NCBI RefSeq assembly: GCF_002285795.1
Contig: NZ_CP022961.1
Coordinates: 1,054,001-1,118,000 of the forward strand
Length of the DNA: 64,000 bases
Direction: 5' to 3'
Source of the DNA: Plantactinospora sp. KBS50
GTDB taxonomy: Bacteria > Actinomycetota > Actinomycetes > Mycobacteriales > Micromonosporaceae
Within the stretch, counting starts at the first letter, position 1. Every line of letters begins with the position of its first letter. A program made the position numbers and the translations under genes. The notes under the pieces were generated by a model that saw only the letters and a list, made by a program, of their open reading frames with translations, searched no databases and was not told the DNA's origin. Positions 53,354 through 61,789 of this stretch are shown piece by piece.

Positions 53354-54778
53354 TCAGGGGCGGCCCATGCCGCGGTACTCCCAGCCGGCCTGCGCCCAGG
53401 CGGTCGAGTCGAGGCAGTTCCGGCCGTCCACGACCCGCCGACCGGCGACCAGCTCACCCAGCGCGGCGGGGTTGGCGTTGCGGAAGTCCGCCCATTCGGT
53501 GAGCACGCAGACCAGGTCGGCGTCCCGGACGGCGTCGTCCATGGTCGCCTCGTACGCCAGATCCGGCTGGGCCCGACGGGCGTTGTCGATGCCCTGCGGG
53601 TCGTAGACCCGCACGTTTGCGCCGGCCTTGCTGAGCAGCGCCGCGACGGCGAGGGCGGGAGCGTCCCGGACGTCGTCGGAGTTGGGCTTGAAGGTGGCGC
53701 CGAGCACCGCGATCCGGGTGCCGGACAGGTCGGGACCGGCCGGGCCGTACCGGCGGCTGAGCAGCTCGGCGGCGAGCTGGAGCACCCGGTTGCGGCGGCG
53801 CATGTTGATCAGGTCGACCTCGTGCAGGAAGCGCAGCGCCTCGCCGGCGCCGAGTTCCTGGGCGCGGGCCTGGAACGCCCGGATGTCCTTGGGCAGGCAG
53901 CCGCCGCCGAAACCGACGCCGGCCTGCAGGAACCGGTTGCCGATCCGCGGGTCGTACCCGATGGCCTTGGCCAGCTGGGTGACGTCGCCGCCGGCAACCT
54001 CGCAGACCTCGGCCATCGCGTTGATGAACGAGATCTTGGTGGCCAGGAACGCGTTCGCGGCCACCTTCACCAGCTCGGCGGTGGCGAAGTCGGTGACCAC
54101 CAGCGGCACCTCGCGGTCCTCCGTGGCGGCCAGGTCGAAGACGCCCTTGTGCGCGGCGTACAGCATGCCGTTGGCCCACTCGGACTTCACGCCCACCACG
54201 ATGCGGTTCGGCCGCAGCACGTCCTCGACGGCGAAGCCCTCCTGAAGGAACTCGGGGCTCCACGCCACCTCGACGGCCAGGTCGGGCTCGGTGTGCTTGC
54301 CGACCAACTGCTCGATCCACTCGGCCGTGCCGACCGGGACCGTGGACTTGCCGACGATCAGGGCCTTGCGGGTGAGGTGCTGGATCAGGCTGGTGACGGA
54401 GTTCTCGACGTAGCTCAGGTCGGCGCCCATGCCGTCGGCCCGCTGCGGGGTGCCGACGCAGATGAAGTGCACGTCGCCGAACTCCGCGGCCTCGGCGTAC
54501 GAGGTCGAGAACCGCAGCCGACCCGAGGCCAGGTTGCGTTTGAGCAGCTCGTCCAGGCCGGGTTCGTGGAACGGCACCTCGCCGGCGGCCAGCCGGGTGA
54601 TCTTGTCTTCGTCGACGTCGACGCCGATCACCTCGTAGCCCAGCTCGGCGAAGCAGATCGCGTACGTCGCACCCAGATAGCCGGTGCCCAGGAAGGTCAG
54701 CCGGGGACGCTGGGCACCCGAGGGCGGGGCGACCGTGCTCAACGGGAGGGGCTGGGTGGTCGGGTAGGGGATCGTCAC
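53354..54778 (-). CDS. UDP-glucose 6-dehydrogenase
   Basis: A 474-residue nucleotide-sugar dehydrogenase making UDP-glucuronate. The NAD fold begins LTFLGTGYLGATYAICFAELG (28-48). STVPVGTAE and EVAWSPEFLQEGFAVED are substrate-binding, and the catalytic cysteine is Cys294 in GFGGGCLPKD with Lys297 next to it. The C-terminal domain ends at RVVDGRNCLD. UDP-glucuronate feeds capsule, exopolysaccharide or glycosylated natural products; glycosyltransferase and sugar-nucleotide genes lie 8 kb away. The start is GTG 54778, with GGAG 9 nt upstream. UDP-mannose-type substrates are possible but less likely. Confidence 0.93.
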   Translation of the reverse strand: MTIPYPTTQPLPLSTVAPPSGAQRPRLTFLGTGYLGATYAICFAELGYEVIGVDVDEDKITRLAAGEVPFHEPGLDELLKRNLASGRLRFSTSYAEAAEFGDVHFICVGTPQRADGMGADLSYVENSVTSLIQHLTRKALIVGKSTVPVGTAEWIEQLVGKHTEPDLAVEVAWSPEFLQEGFAVEDVLRPNRIVVGVKSEWANGMLYAAHKGVFDLAATEDREVPLVVTDFATAELVKVAANAFLATKISFINAMAEVCEVAGGDVTQLAKAIGYDPRIGNRFLQAGVGFGGGCLPKDIRAFQARAQELGAGEALRFLHEVDLINMRRRNRVLQLAAELLSRRYGPAGPDLSGTRIAVLGATFKPNSDDVRDAPALAVAALLSKAGANVRVYDPQGIDNARRAQPDLAYEATMDDAVRDADLVCVLTEWADFRNANPAALGELVAGRRVVDGRNCLDSTAWAQAGWEYRGMGRP

Positions 54779-55057
54779 GCCTGCGTTCTCCGCTCACACT
54801 GGCGGCGCTTCGTTGCGTCGCAGCCAACCGCGGCGCCGCGGCCGGGGCGCCGGAAGAGGACATTACAGCTTCAAATACAGCGATCTGCGGTTATGTGATC
54901 TCGCTCATGCCGCGTGCCGGGCCGCCTGCGGCCATATCAAGTGAGCCTACGCGCTGGGCCGTAGCGGTAGAAATACTGGTCGGTATCCTCGCCACGTCGG
55001 CCGGTGGAAACCAGAAGATACCGAGCGGGCACGAGATCCGCCAAGGGGAGGGGCACG

Positions 55058-56221
55058 ATGACGACAGATCCGTCATTCGACGTCTACCGGTCGTCCGAGG
55101 AACACGAGGCGATCCGGGCCGCGGTACGCGCCGTGTGCGACGCCAAGGTCGCGCCGAACGCGGCCGAGGCCGACGAGACCGCCGAGTTTCCGAAGGCGTC
55201 CTACGACGCCCTGCGGGCGGCGGACTTCCACGCCCCGCACATCCCCGAGGAGTACGGGGGCGCCGGCGCCGACGCGCTGGCCACCGCCATCGTGATCGAG
55301 GAGGTGGCGCGGGCCTGCGCCGCGTCCTCGCTGATCCCCGCGGTCAACAAGCTGGGCACCATGCCGCTGCTGCTGGCCGGCTCGGACGAACTCAAGCGCC
55401 GCTACCTGACCCCGGTCGCCGCCGGTGAGGCGATGTTCTCGTACTGCCTCTCCGAGCCCGAGGCCGGCAGCGACGCCGCGTCGATGACCACCCGGGCGGT
55501 CCGCGACGGCGACCACTACGTGCTCAACGGCGTGAAGCGGTGGATCACCAACGCCGGGGTCTCCGAGTACTACACCGTCTTCGCGGTGACCGACCCGGCC
55601 GCCCGCTCGCGCGGGATCTCGGCCTTCGTGGTCGAGAAGTCCGACCAGGGGGTGAGCTTCGGCGCGCCGGAGAAGAAGCTCGGCATCAAGGGCTCGCCGA
55701 CCCGGGAGGTCTACCTGGACAACGTGCGGATCCCGGCGGACCGGTTGATCGGCGCCGAGGGCACCGGGTTCGGCACCGCCATGCGGACCCTCGACCACAC
55801 CCGGGTCACCATCGCCGCCCAGGCCGTGGGCATCGCGCAGGGCGCGCTCGACTACGCCAAGGGGTACGTCAAGGAGCGCAGGCAGTTCGGCCGGCCGGTC
55901 GCCGACTTCCAGGGCATCCAGTTCATGATCGCCGAGATGGGCATGAAGCTGGAGGCGGCCCGGCAGCTCACGTACGTGGCGGCCGGCAAGTCCGAGCGCG
56001 GCGACGCCGACCTCACCTACTTCGGCGCCGCGGCCAAGTGCTTCGCCTCGGACTCCGCCATGGAGATCACCACCGACGCGGTCCAGCTCCTCGGCGGGTA
56101 CGGCTACACCCGCGACTACCCGCTGGAGCGGATGATGCGGGACGCCAAGATCACCCAGATCTACGAGGGTACGAACCAGGTCCAGCGGATCGTCATGGCG
56201 CGCCAGCTGCTGAAGGACTAG
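55058..56221 (+). CDS. Acyl-CoA dehydrogenase
   Basis: A 387-residue flavoprotein of the short/branched-chain acyl-CoA dehydrogenase group. FAD-binding signatures are YCLSEPEAGSDAASM and KRWITNAGVSEYY. The catalytic glutamate is about Glu370 in QIYEGTNQVQR, and LLGGYGYTRDYPLERMMRDAK is also diagnostic. The arrangement near purE/purK recalls fadE25 (Rv3274c). The start is ATG 55058, with AAGGGGAGG upstream. The chain-length preference cannot be read from sequence. Confidence 0.95.
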   Translation: MTTDPSFDVYRSSEEHEAIRAAVRAVCDAKVAPNAAEADETAEFPKASYDALRAADFHAPHIPEEYGGAGADALATAIVIEEVARACAASSLIPAVNKLGTMPLLLAGSDELKRRYLTPVAAGEAMFSYCLSEPEAGSDAASMTTRAVRDGDHYVLNGVKRWITNAGVSEYYTVFAVTDPAARSRGISAFVVEKSDQGVSFGAPEKKLGIKGSPTREVYLDNVRIPADRLIGAEGTGFGTAMRTLDHTRVTIAAQAVGIAQGALDYAKGYVKERRQFGRPVADFQGIQFMIAEMGMKLEAARQLTYVAAGKSERGDADLTYFGAAAKCFASDSAMEITTDAVQLLGGYGYTRDYPLERMMRDAKITQIYEGTNQVQRIVMARQLLKD

Positions 56222-56230
56222 CGGGCACAC

Positions 56231-56313
56231 ATGATCAACTCGTCTTCGGTGAAGTTGGGGTGTCCGGGCCGTCGGAATGCCCCAACTTCGCAGAAGACGA
56301 GTTGACCTTGGCG
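56231..56313. repeat. Palindromic dispersed repeat, copy 2
   Basis: The left arm from 56231 (ATGATCAACTCGTCTTC then GGTGAAGTTGGGG) and the right arm 56280-56313 are inverted repeats around a 19-nt spacer; 17 consecutive bases equal the copy at 19991. It starts 9 nt after the acyl-CoA dehydrogenase stop and may also terminate that gene. Confidence 0.72.
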
Positions 56314-56329
56314 AGGGCCGGTCAACCGG

Positions 56330-56998
56330 TCAACCGGGCGGCGCGGGTCGGCGCAGCGGTTCGAGCTGCGCCGTCAGGTCGGCGGTGTCCGCGTTCCGGC
56401 CCGGGTCGGAGTGCCACGCGCGCCAGGGCGGCCATGGCGGCGGCTGGTCGCTCGCCGGCGGCGGCCAGCTCGCCGCGGCAGTCCACGGTCCGGCCCCGGC
56501 GGGCGGTGAGTACATCGCGGTGGTGGTCGCGTCGGCCGGCGGGTGGTCGCCGGCCGCCGGGGAGACCGGCGGATCGTAGAGCGCGGGCAGGCCGGTGAAC
56601 CGCCGCCAGCGGCGCCCGCTGAACGCGGTGGCCAGCAGCGGCAGCCCGAGCAGCACCGCCAGCCCGCCGGCCGGCCGGAGCAGTTCGGGGCCGAACCCGA
56701 GCGGCAACCGCCCGACGGCGTGTCGGGCCAGCGCGGGGTACCCGGCGACCAGGCCGGTGGCACCGAGATAGGTCAGCCCGGTCAGGGCCGGTCCGAGCGG
56801 TGAGAGCCGGGCCAGCAGCAGCACCGCGAAGAGCGTTGCCGCGCCGAGCAGCGCGCCGAGCGCGACCAGCCGGTCGAGCGGGATCCGACCGTCGGGTCCC
56901 GTTCCGACCGGCCCGTACGTCTGGAGGCCGTAGCCGGACAGCGCCCAGATCGACGGTGCCAGGATCAGGGACAGCAGAACCGAGTTGACATGCCGCAT
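56330..56998 (-). CDS. Small polytopic membrane protein
   Basis: A 222-residue protein with four hydrophobic helices (about 5-25, 42-62, 68-90 and 106-124) ending in FSGRRWRRF, then a Pro/Ala/Trp-rich cytoplasmic tail of about 90 residues. It is a paralogue of the 57261 gene, which shares the MRHxxS start, the four helices and the FSGxRWRRW end. Function unknown. The start is ATG 56998, with GCGGGGGG close upstream. Confidence 0.7.
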   Translation of the reverse strand: MRHVNSVLLSLILAPSIWALSGYGLQTYGPVGTGPDGRIPLDRLVALGALLGAATLFAVLLLARLSPLGPALTGLTYLGATGLVAGYPALARHAVGRLPLGFGPELLRPAGGLAVLLGLPLLATAFSGRRWRRFTGLPALYDPPVSPAAGDHPPADATTTAMYSPPAGAGPWTAAASWPPPASDQPPPWPPWRAWHSDPGRNADTADLTAQLEPLRRPAPPG

Positions 56999-57072
56999 CG
57001 GGCCCCCCGCGAGTTGCCTACCGCAACCTTACGCCGGGTGACCAACAGTTCGGCCCATTGTGATGAGGGGGA

Positions 57073-57108
57073 GGGGTCGTTGCCGGCCGAAAAGGCGACA
57101 ACGACCCC
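57073..57108. terminator. Hairpin between the two membrane-protein paralogues
   Basis: GGGGTCGTTG (57073-57082) and CAACGACCCC (57099-57108) are perfect 10-bp arms; inside them GCC/GGC surround GAAAA. It lies 153 nt downstream of the 57261-57980 gene and 75 nt upstream of the 56330-56998 gene, both on the minus strand, so it could insulate them. Confidence 0.6.
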
Positions 57109-57110
57109 CC

Positions 57111-57163
57111 GAAGAGACCCGCAAGACCCGCGAAGAGACCCGCAAGACCCGCGAAGAGACCCG
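57111..57163 (+). repeat. 21-bp tandem repeat, about 2.5 copies
   Basis: GAAGAGACCCGCAAGACCCGC starts at 57111 and 57132, with a partial third copy at 57153. It continues into related GACCC-rich DNA up to about 57240. Intergenic, role unknown. Confidence 0.75.
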
Positions 57164-57260
57164 AGGAAGCCTCGGAACGGACCCAGGTGAACCCGGAGCA
57201 GACCCGCGGGAACCCGGAACGGGACCGCGGAGGCCCGACGGGGGTCAGCAGGCCCGCGGG

Positions 57261-57980
57261 TCAGTGGGTCGCGCCGTCCCGGCGGGGGGAGGGCGGGTCC
57301 GACCACGGCGAGCCGGCCTCGCGGCGCGGCGCCGGCGGGCTGTCCGGCTGGGGATACCCGAGGCTCGCGGGCTTGGTGTCCGGCTCGCTGGCCGGCGCCC
57401 GCAGCAGCGACCAGTCCTGGGTGCGCTCGGGGTCGGACCCGGTGCCGGTGGCCGGGGCGCCGCCGGCCGGCTTGTCGGTGGTGCCCCGGGCCGCTGGCTC
57501 GCCGGCCGCGACCGCTGGCGCCGCGACCGTTGACGCCGGGACCGCCGGCGTCGGCTTCGGCCAGCGCCGCCAGCGTTGCCCGCTGAACACCGCCATCAGC
57601 AACAGCAGGCCGAGCAGCAGGATCGTGCCGTTCTGCAACGGCAGGCGCATCGGCACCGGATCGCCGAAGAGCTTCCAGCCGTCGGGAATCCAGTCCCGGA
57701 CCGCGAACGGCCGCACGAACAGCCCGACGTACGGCGCCACCAGCATGATGCCCGCGGCCACCGGGCCGAGGGGGGAGATCCGGAGCGACGCCAGCAGGCC
57801 GAGCACCAGCCCGCCCACCACCAGATAGACCGTCGGCTCGATCAGGTTGGCCACGTTGTACGTGCCGGCAGAGGTCCACCGGTCGATCGTGGACGCCGAC
57901 CCCTGCTGTCCGAGGGCGAGCAGAACCCAACACACCGGGGCGGCCACCACGCCGGCGAGGAAGCTCCAGAGATGTCGCAT
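57261..57980 (-). CDS. Small polytopic membrane protein
   Basis: A 239-residue protein with four hydrophobic helices, ending in VFSGQRWRRWPKP, followed by a Pro/Ala/Ser-rich tail of about 95 residues (DPERTQDWSLLRAP and so on). It is paralogous to the 56330-56998 gene. The start is ATG 57980, with TACGGT 6 nt upstream on the minus strand and no Shine-Dalgarno (leaderless). Function unknown. Confidence 0.72.
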   Translation of the reverse strand: MRHLWSFLAGVVAAPVCWVLLALGQQGSASTIDRWTSAGTYNVANLIEPTVYLVVGGLVLGLLASLRISPLGPVAAGIMLVAPYVGLFVRPFAVRDWIPDGWKLFGDPVPMRLPLQNGTILLLGLLLLMAVFSGQRWRRWPKPTPAVPASTVAAPAVAAGEPAARGTTDKPAGGAPATGTGSDPERTQDWSLLRAPASEPDTKPASLGYPQPDSPPAPRREAGSPWSDPPSPRRDGATH

Positions 57981-57986
57981 CCGCGC

Positions 57987-58143
57987 ACCGTACCGCTTCG
58001 GGTGCGGCCGACCCAGTGCGGGACGGCCGGCGTGCCGGTGCCGCAGGGACCCGCCGACGGACCAGTGTGGTCGGTGCCGAAACTGCGATCCGGGTCGCAG
58101 CCGCGGGTGCCGGCCGGCTCGGGCCGGTGCGCCACCGTACGGT
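57987..58143. promoter_or_regulatory. Divergent leaderless promoters of the membrane protein and thioesterase genes
   Basis: TACGGT on the minus strand (57992-57987) ends 6 nt before ATG 57980. TACGGT on the plus strand (58138-58143) ends 6 nt before GTG 58150. The same hexamer and spacing occur on both sides of the intergenic region. Confidence 0.5.
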
Positions 58144-58149
58144 TGCGAC

Positions 58150-58668
58150 GTGAGCGAAGAGAGCACGAACCCGGTGGGTAAGCCCACTGCCTACTCCCGG
58201 GTGACGTTGAGCCGCATCATGACGGCTGTCGATGTGAATCTGTACGGCACCGTGCACGGTGGCGTCCTGATGAAGTTCATCGACGACGTGGCGGGGGCCG
58301 CGGCGGCGCGGCACAGCGGCGGTACGGCGGTCACCGCGGCGATCGACGAGATCGTCTTCTCCGAGCCCGTGCGGGTGGGCGATCTGGTGCACGCGCACGC
58401 GCAGGTCAACTGGGCCGGGCGGACCTCGATGGAGGTCGGGGTCAGGGTGGTTTCGCAGCGCTGGGACACCGCCGAGGAGGAACCCGTCCGGGTGGCCACC
58501 GCGTACCTGGTGTTCGTCGGCGTGGACGTGGCCGGCGGCCCGCGGGAGATCCGGCCGGTGCTGCCGGAGACCCCGCAGGACGAGCGGCGGTTCCGGGAGG
58601 CGGAGATCCGCCGGGCGCACCGGCTGGCCCGCCGGCAGGCGATCCAGCAACACCGGGGTACGCCGTGA
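58150..58668 (+). CDS. Acyl-CoA thioesterase, hotdog fold
   Basis: A 172-residue hotdog-domain protein of the BFIT/YciA type. VDVNLYGTVHGGVLMKFIDDVAGAAA is the conserved N-x-x-G-x-x-H-G-G-x-L-M segment with the catalytic aspartate on the central helix, followed by AAIDEIVFSEPVRVGDLVHAHAQVNWAGRTSMEVGVRV. It hydrolyses acyl-CoA to free acid and CoA. The last 30 residues are strongly basic. The start is GTG 58150, read from a leaderless mRNA. It is upstream of acetoacetyl-CoA synthetase. Confidence 0.92.
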   Translation: MSEESTNPVGKPTAYSRVTLSRIMTAVDVNLYGTVHGGVLMKFIDDVAGAAAARHSGGTAVTAAIDEIVFSEPVRVGDLVHAHAQVNWAGRTSMEVGVRVVSQRWDTAEEEPVRVATAYLVFVGVDVAGGPREIRPVLPETPQDERRFREAEIRRAHRLARRQAIQQHRGTP

Positions 58669-58856
58669 CGCGCGCACGCTGACCAAGGCCGCTCACCACC
58701 GGCGCATCCGGCGTTCCCACACTGCGAGGGGGCGATGGGTGTGGGCCGGCCACGCGTCGCCGTCGCCGCACCGGGTCGCAGAATGGCCGTTCGGGTACGG
58801 CAAGATGGCGGCAGGCCCGGCACAACGGCGTACCGGACCGGGGAGGGGTGAAGACA

Positions 58857-60821
58857 GTGGGCGAGGTGCTCTGGCGGCCTTCCGAGGAGGTCCGCGAGCG
58901 GTCCCGGATCGGTCACTACCTGCGCTGGCTGCGTACCGAGCGAGGGCTGGACCTCGGCTCGTACGACGAGCTGTGGCGGTGGTCGGTCAGCGACCTCGAC
59001 GCCTTCTGGCGGTCGATCTGGGACTACTTCCAGGTCCTCGCGCACACACCGGCCGAGCGGACCCTGGCGGGCGACACCATGCCCGGGGTGCGCTGGTTCC
59101 CCGGCGCGAGGCTCAACTACGCCGAGCACGTGCTGCGGATGCCGGGCATCGGCGACGACGAGCCCGCGGTGATCGCGTACAGCCAGAGCCGTCCGCCGAT
59201 CACCCGGACCGCCGCCGAACTGCGCGAGGACGTCCGCCGGGTGCGGGCCGGGCTGCGCCGGCTCGGCGTCGGTCCCGGGGACCGGGTGGCCGGGTACGCC
59301 CCGAACATCCCCGAGACGTACGTGTTGATGCTGGCCACCGCGAGCCTCGGCGCGATCTTCTCCTCCTGCGCCCCCGAGTTCGGTACCCGCAGCGTGACCG
59401 ACAGGTGGCGGCAGATCGAGCCGACCGTGCTGGTCGCGGTGGACGGCTACCGGTACGGCGAGAAGCCGGTCGACCGCGCCGCCGAGGTGGCCGCGATCCG
59501 GGCCGCCCTGCCGTCGGTGCGGCACACCGTGCTGCTGCCGTACCTGGATCCGGACGCGGCGCCACCGGCCGGCGCGATCGGTTGGTCGCAGCTGGCGGCG
59601 CCCACCGACGAGCCGTTGGTGTTCGATCCGGTCCCGTTCGACCACCCGCTGTACGTGCTGTACTCCTCGGGCACCACCGGGCTGCCGAAGCCGATCGTGC
59701 ACGGGCACGGCGGAATCCTGCTGGAACACCTCAAGATGCTGGCCCTGCACCACGATCTGCGCCCGGGGGACCGGTTCTTCTGGTTCTCCACCACCGGCTG
59801 GATGATGTGGAACTTTCTGGCCTCGGGTCCGGCGGTCGGCGCGGCGATCGTGCTGTTCGACGGCAACCCGGGGCATCCCGACCTGGGCGAGCTGTGGCGG
59901 ATGGCCGCCGAGGCCGGGGTCACCTACTTCGGCACGTCCGCGCCGTTCCTGCTGGCCTGCCGCAAGGCCGGCCTGCGGCCGCGGGATCTGGTGGACACCT
60001 CCGCGCTGCGCGGGCTCGGGTCCACCGGGGCGCCGCTGCCGGTCGAGGGCTTCCGCTGGGTGTACGAGTCGGTCTCGGACACCCTCCAGCTCCAGTCGCT
60101 GTCCGGCGGTACCGACGTCTGCACCGGTTTCGTGGGTGGCGTACCGCTGCTGCCCGTGCGGGCCGGCGAGATCGCCTGCCGCTGCCTGGGCGCCCGGGTG
60201 GAGGCCCGCTCGGCCGACGGAACTCCGGTGCTGGACCAGCTCGGCGAGCTGGTGATCACGGCGCCGATGCCGAGCATGCCGGTCGGGTTCTGGAACGACC
60301 CGGACGGGCGCCGGTACCGCGAGGCGTACTTCGACGTCTATCCGGGGGTGTGGCGGCACGGCGACTGGATCACGATCAACGAGCACGGCGGCTGCGTGAT
60401 CACCGGCCGTTCGGACGCCACCCTGAACCGCGGCGGGGTCCGGCTGGGCACCGCCGAGTTCTACTCCGTGGTGGAGGGGCTGGACGAGGTCGTCGACTCG
60501 GTGGTGGTGCACCTGGAGGACGCCGAGGGCGGCGCGGGCGAACTGCTGCTGTTCGTGGTGCTGGCGCAGGGGCGGGAACTGGACGACGCGCTGCGCGCGA
60601 AGATCGTCCGTGAGCTGCGTACCGCGCTCTCACCCCGGCACGTTCCGGACGAGATCCACCAGGTCCGGGCCGTGCCGCGGACGCTGTCGGCGAAGAAGCT
60701 GGAGGTACCGGTGAAGAAGATCCTCACCGGTACGCCGGTGGACGCGGCCGCCGCGACCGGCGCGCTGGCCAACCCCGACTCCCTGACGGCGTTCGAGAGG
60801 TTCGCCCGCGAACGCGGCTAG
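58857..60821 (+). CDS. Acetoacetyl-CoA synthetase
   Basis: A 654-residue adenylate-forming enzyme that activates acetoacetate to acetoacetyl-CoA. It begins GEVLWRPSEE and carries an ACS-type N-terminal domain (SIWDYFQV, WFPGARLNYAEHVL). The AMP-binding P-loop is LYSSGTTGLPKPIVH (about 267-281), with FFWFSTTGWMMWN next. GRSDATLNRGGVRLGTAE is the hinge, and the acetyl-CoA synthetase-type C-terminal lysine is in LSAKKLEVPVKK. The start is GTG 58857, with GGGAGG 10 nt upstream; GTG 58848 is too close to that site. It probably takes part in ketone-body or polyhydroxybutyrate use with thiolases. Confidence 0.93.
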   Translation: MGEVLWRPSEEVRERSRIGHYLRWLRTERGLDLGSYDELWRWSVSDLDAFWRSIWDYFQVLAHTPAERTLAGDTMPGVRWFPGARLNYAEHVLRMPGIGDDEPAVIAYSQSRPPITRTAAELREDVRRVRAGLRRLGVGPGDRVAGYAPNIPETYVLMLATASLGAIFSSCAPEFGTRSVTDRWRQIEPTVLVAVDGYRYGEKPVDRAAEVAAIRAALPSVRHTVLLPYLDPDAAPPAGAIGWSQLAAPTDEPLVFDPVPFDHPLYVLYSSGTTGLPKPIVHGHGGILLEHLKMLALHHDLRPGDRFFWFSTTGWMMWNFLASGPAVGAAIVLFDGNPGHPDLGELWRMAAEAGVTYFGTSAPFLLACRKAGLRPRDLVDTSALRGLGSTGAPLPVEGFRWVYESVSDTLQLQSLSGGTDVCTGFVGGVPLLPVRAGEIACRCLGARVEARSADGTPVLDQLGELVITAPMPSMPVGFWNDPDGRRYREAYFDVYPGVWRHGDWITINEHGGCVITGRSDATLNRGGVRLGTAEFYSVVEGLDEVVDSVVVHLEDAEGGAGELLLFVVLAQGRELDDALRAKIVRELRTALSPRHVPDEIHQVRAVPRTLSAKKLEVPVKKILTGTPVDAAAATGALANPDSLTAFERFARERG

Positions 60822-60869
60822 CGTCCGACACGGCGTCCGCGACCGGGGGACTCCGCTGCGGCCCGAGGA

Positions 60870-61562
60870 TCAGTCGAGGGTCCGGGTGACCCGTTCGGTG
60901 GCGATCCGGGCGTCCCGCCGGGCCGGGTCGAGGGCGGCGCAGAGCACGATGCTGGCCCCCGCGGCGAGCGGGGCGAGCAGCCAGTCGACCGGGTCGGGGT
61001 GCCGGTGCGCGTCGACCAGCACGCGATCACCGGCGGTGAGCCCGAGCGCCGCCGCGTGCGCCGTGGCCCGCGTGACCAACTGGCCGTCCGGGGTGCCGAC
61101 CCCGGGCGGCGGGTTGAAGGCGTCGCCCTGGCCGCGGACCTCCAGCACGTAGTCGGCGTAGCCGGGTGGCAGCTGTGCCAGCGGCGCGGCCAGCGGGGCG
61201 AGCGCCAGGGCGTACCGGTCGCCGGCCGGCCAGTCCGCGGCCTCGCCCAGCCGGTCGGCCGCGGCGAACAGCACATCGACCGGTTCTGGTGCGTCGGTGC
61301 TCACCGACACCCCCGCCGACCAGCAGCCCAGCAGCACCGCCGCGGTCTGCCAGTGCGGCGGTAGCAGCACCCCGGCCCGGTCGCCGGGTGCCAGCCCGGC
61401 GTCGTCGACCAACAGGTTGGCGGTCTTGGCGACCCAGTTGGCCAGCGTCGCGCCGGACAGCTCGGTCCGGTCGCCGGTGGCGTCGTCGTACCAGGTCAGC
61501 AGCGGTCGGGTGGGATCGGCCGCGATGGCGGCGGTGAGGATCCGGGCGGGGTTGTCGGCCAC
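60870..61562 (-). CDS. TIGR03089 family protein (AMP-binding-like)
   Basis: A 230-residue actinobacterial protein resembling the N-terminal half of AMP-binding enzymes: LLTWYDDATGDRTELSGATLANWVAKTANLLVDDAGLAPGDRAGVLLPPHWQTAAVLLGCWSAGVSV. The ATP-binding P-loop and the C-terminal domain are absent, so it is unlikely to be an active ligase. A counterpart (Rv3268) lies near mannose-1-phosphate guanylyltransferase in M. tuberculosis, as here. The start is GTG 61562, with TATCGT 7 nt upstream (leaderless). Confidence 0.85.
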   Translation of the reverse strand: MADNPARILTAAIAADPTRPLLTWYDDATGDRTELSGATLANWVAKTANLLVDDAGLAPGDRAGVLLPPHWQTAAVLLGCWSAGVSVSTDAPEPVDVLFAAADRLGEAADWPAGDRYALALAPLAAPLAQLPPGYADYVLEVRGQGDAFNPPPGVGTPDGQLVTRATAHAAALGLTAGDRVLVDAHRHPDPVDWLLAPLAAGASIVLCAALDPARRDARIATERVTRTLD

Positions 61563-61569
61563 CGCGCGT

Positions 61570-61575
61570 ACGATA
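61570..61575 (-). promoter_or_regulatory. -10 hexamer of a leaderless promoter (TIGR03089 gene)
   Basis: TATCGT on the minus strand ends 7 nt before GTG 61562, with no Shine-Dalgarno between them. The rest of the 227-bp gap to the divergent glycosyltransferase gene shows no further structure that I can support. Confidence 0.45.
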
Positions 61576-61789
61576 CCCGTCGCGCCGGTTGATCGGCGTT
61601 CACCGCTGGGTGACCTGGGATTTGCGTCAGGTGACGGACGCGCCGGCTGTCGGGTCGCGGTCGGCGGCCCGCCCCGGGCTCGGCGTAGGCTTGCCCCCAG
61701 TGTTGTTCCCCACAAGTCGACGTTCGGTGGGGCGGTAACCGCCGTGCCCGCCGCGACCTCGTGAGACCCCGCCACCGAGGAGTTGCCCT

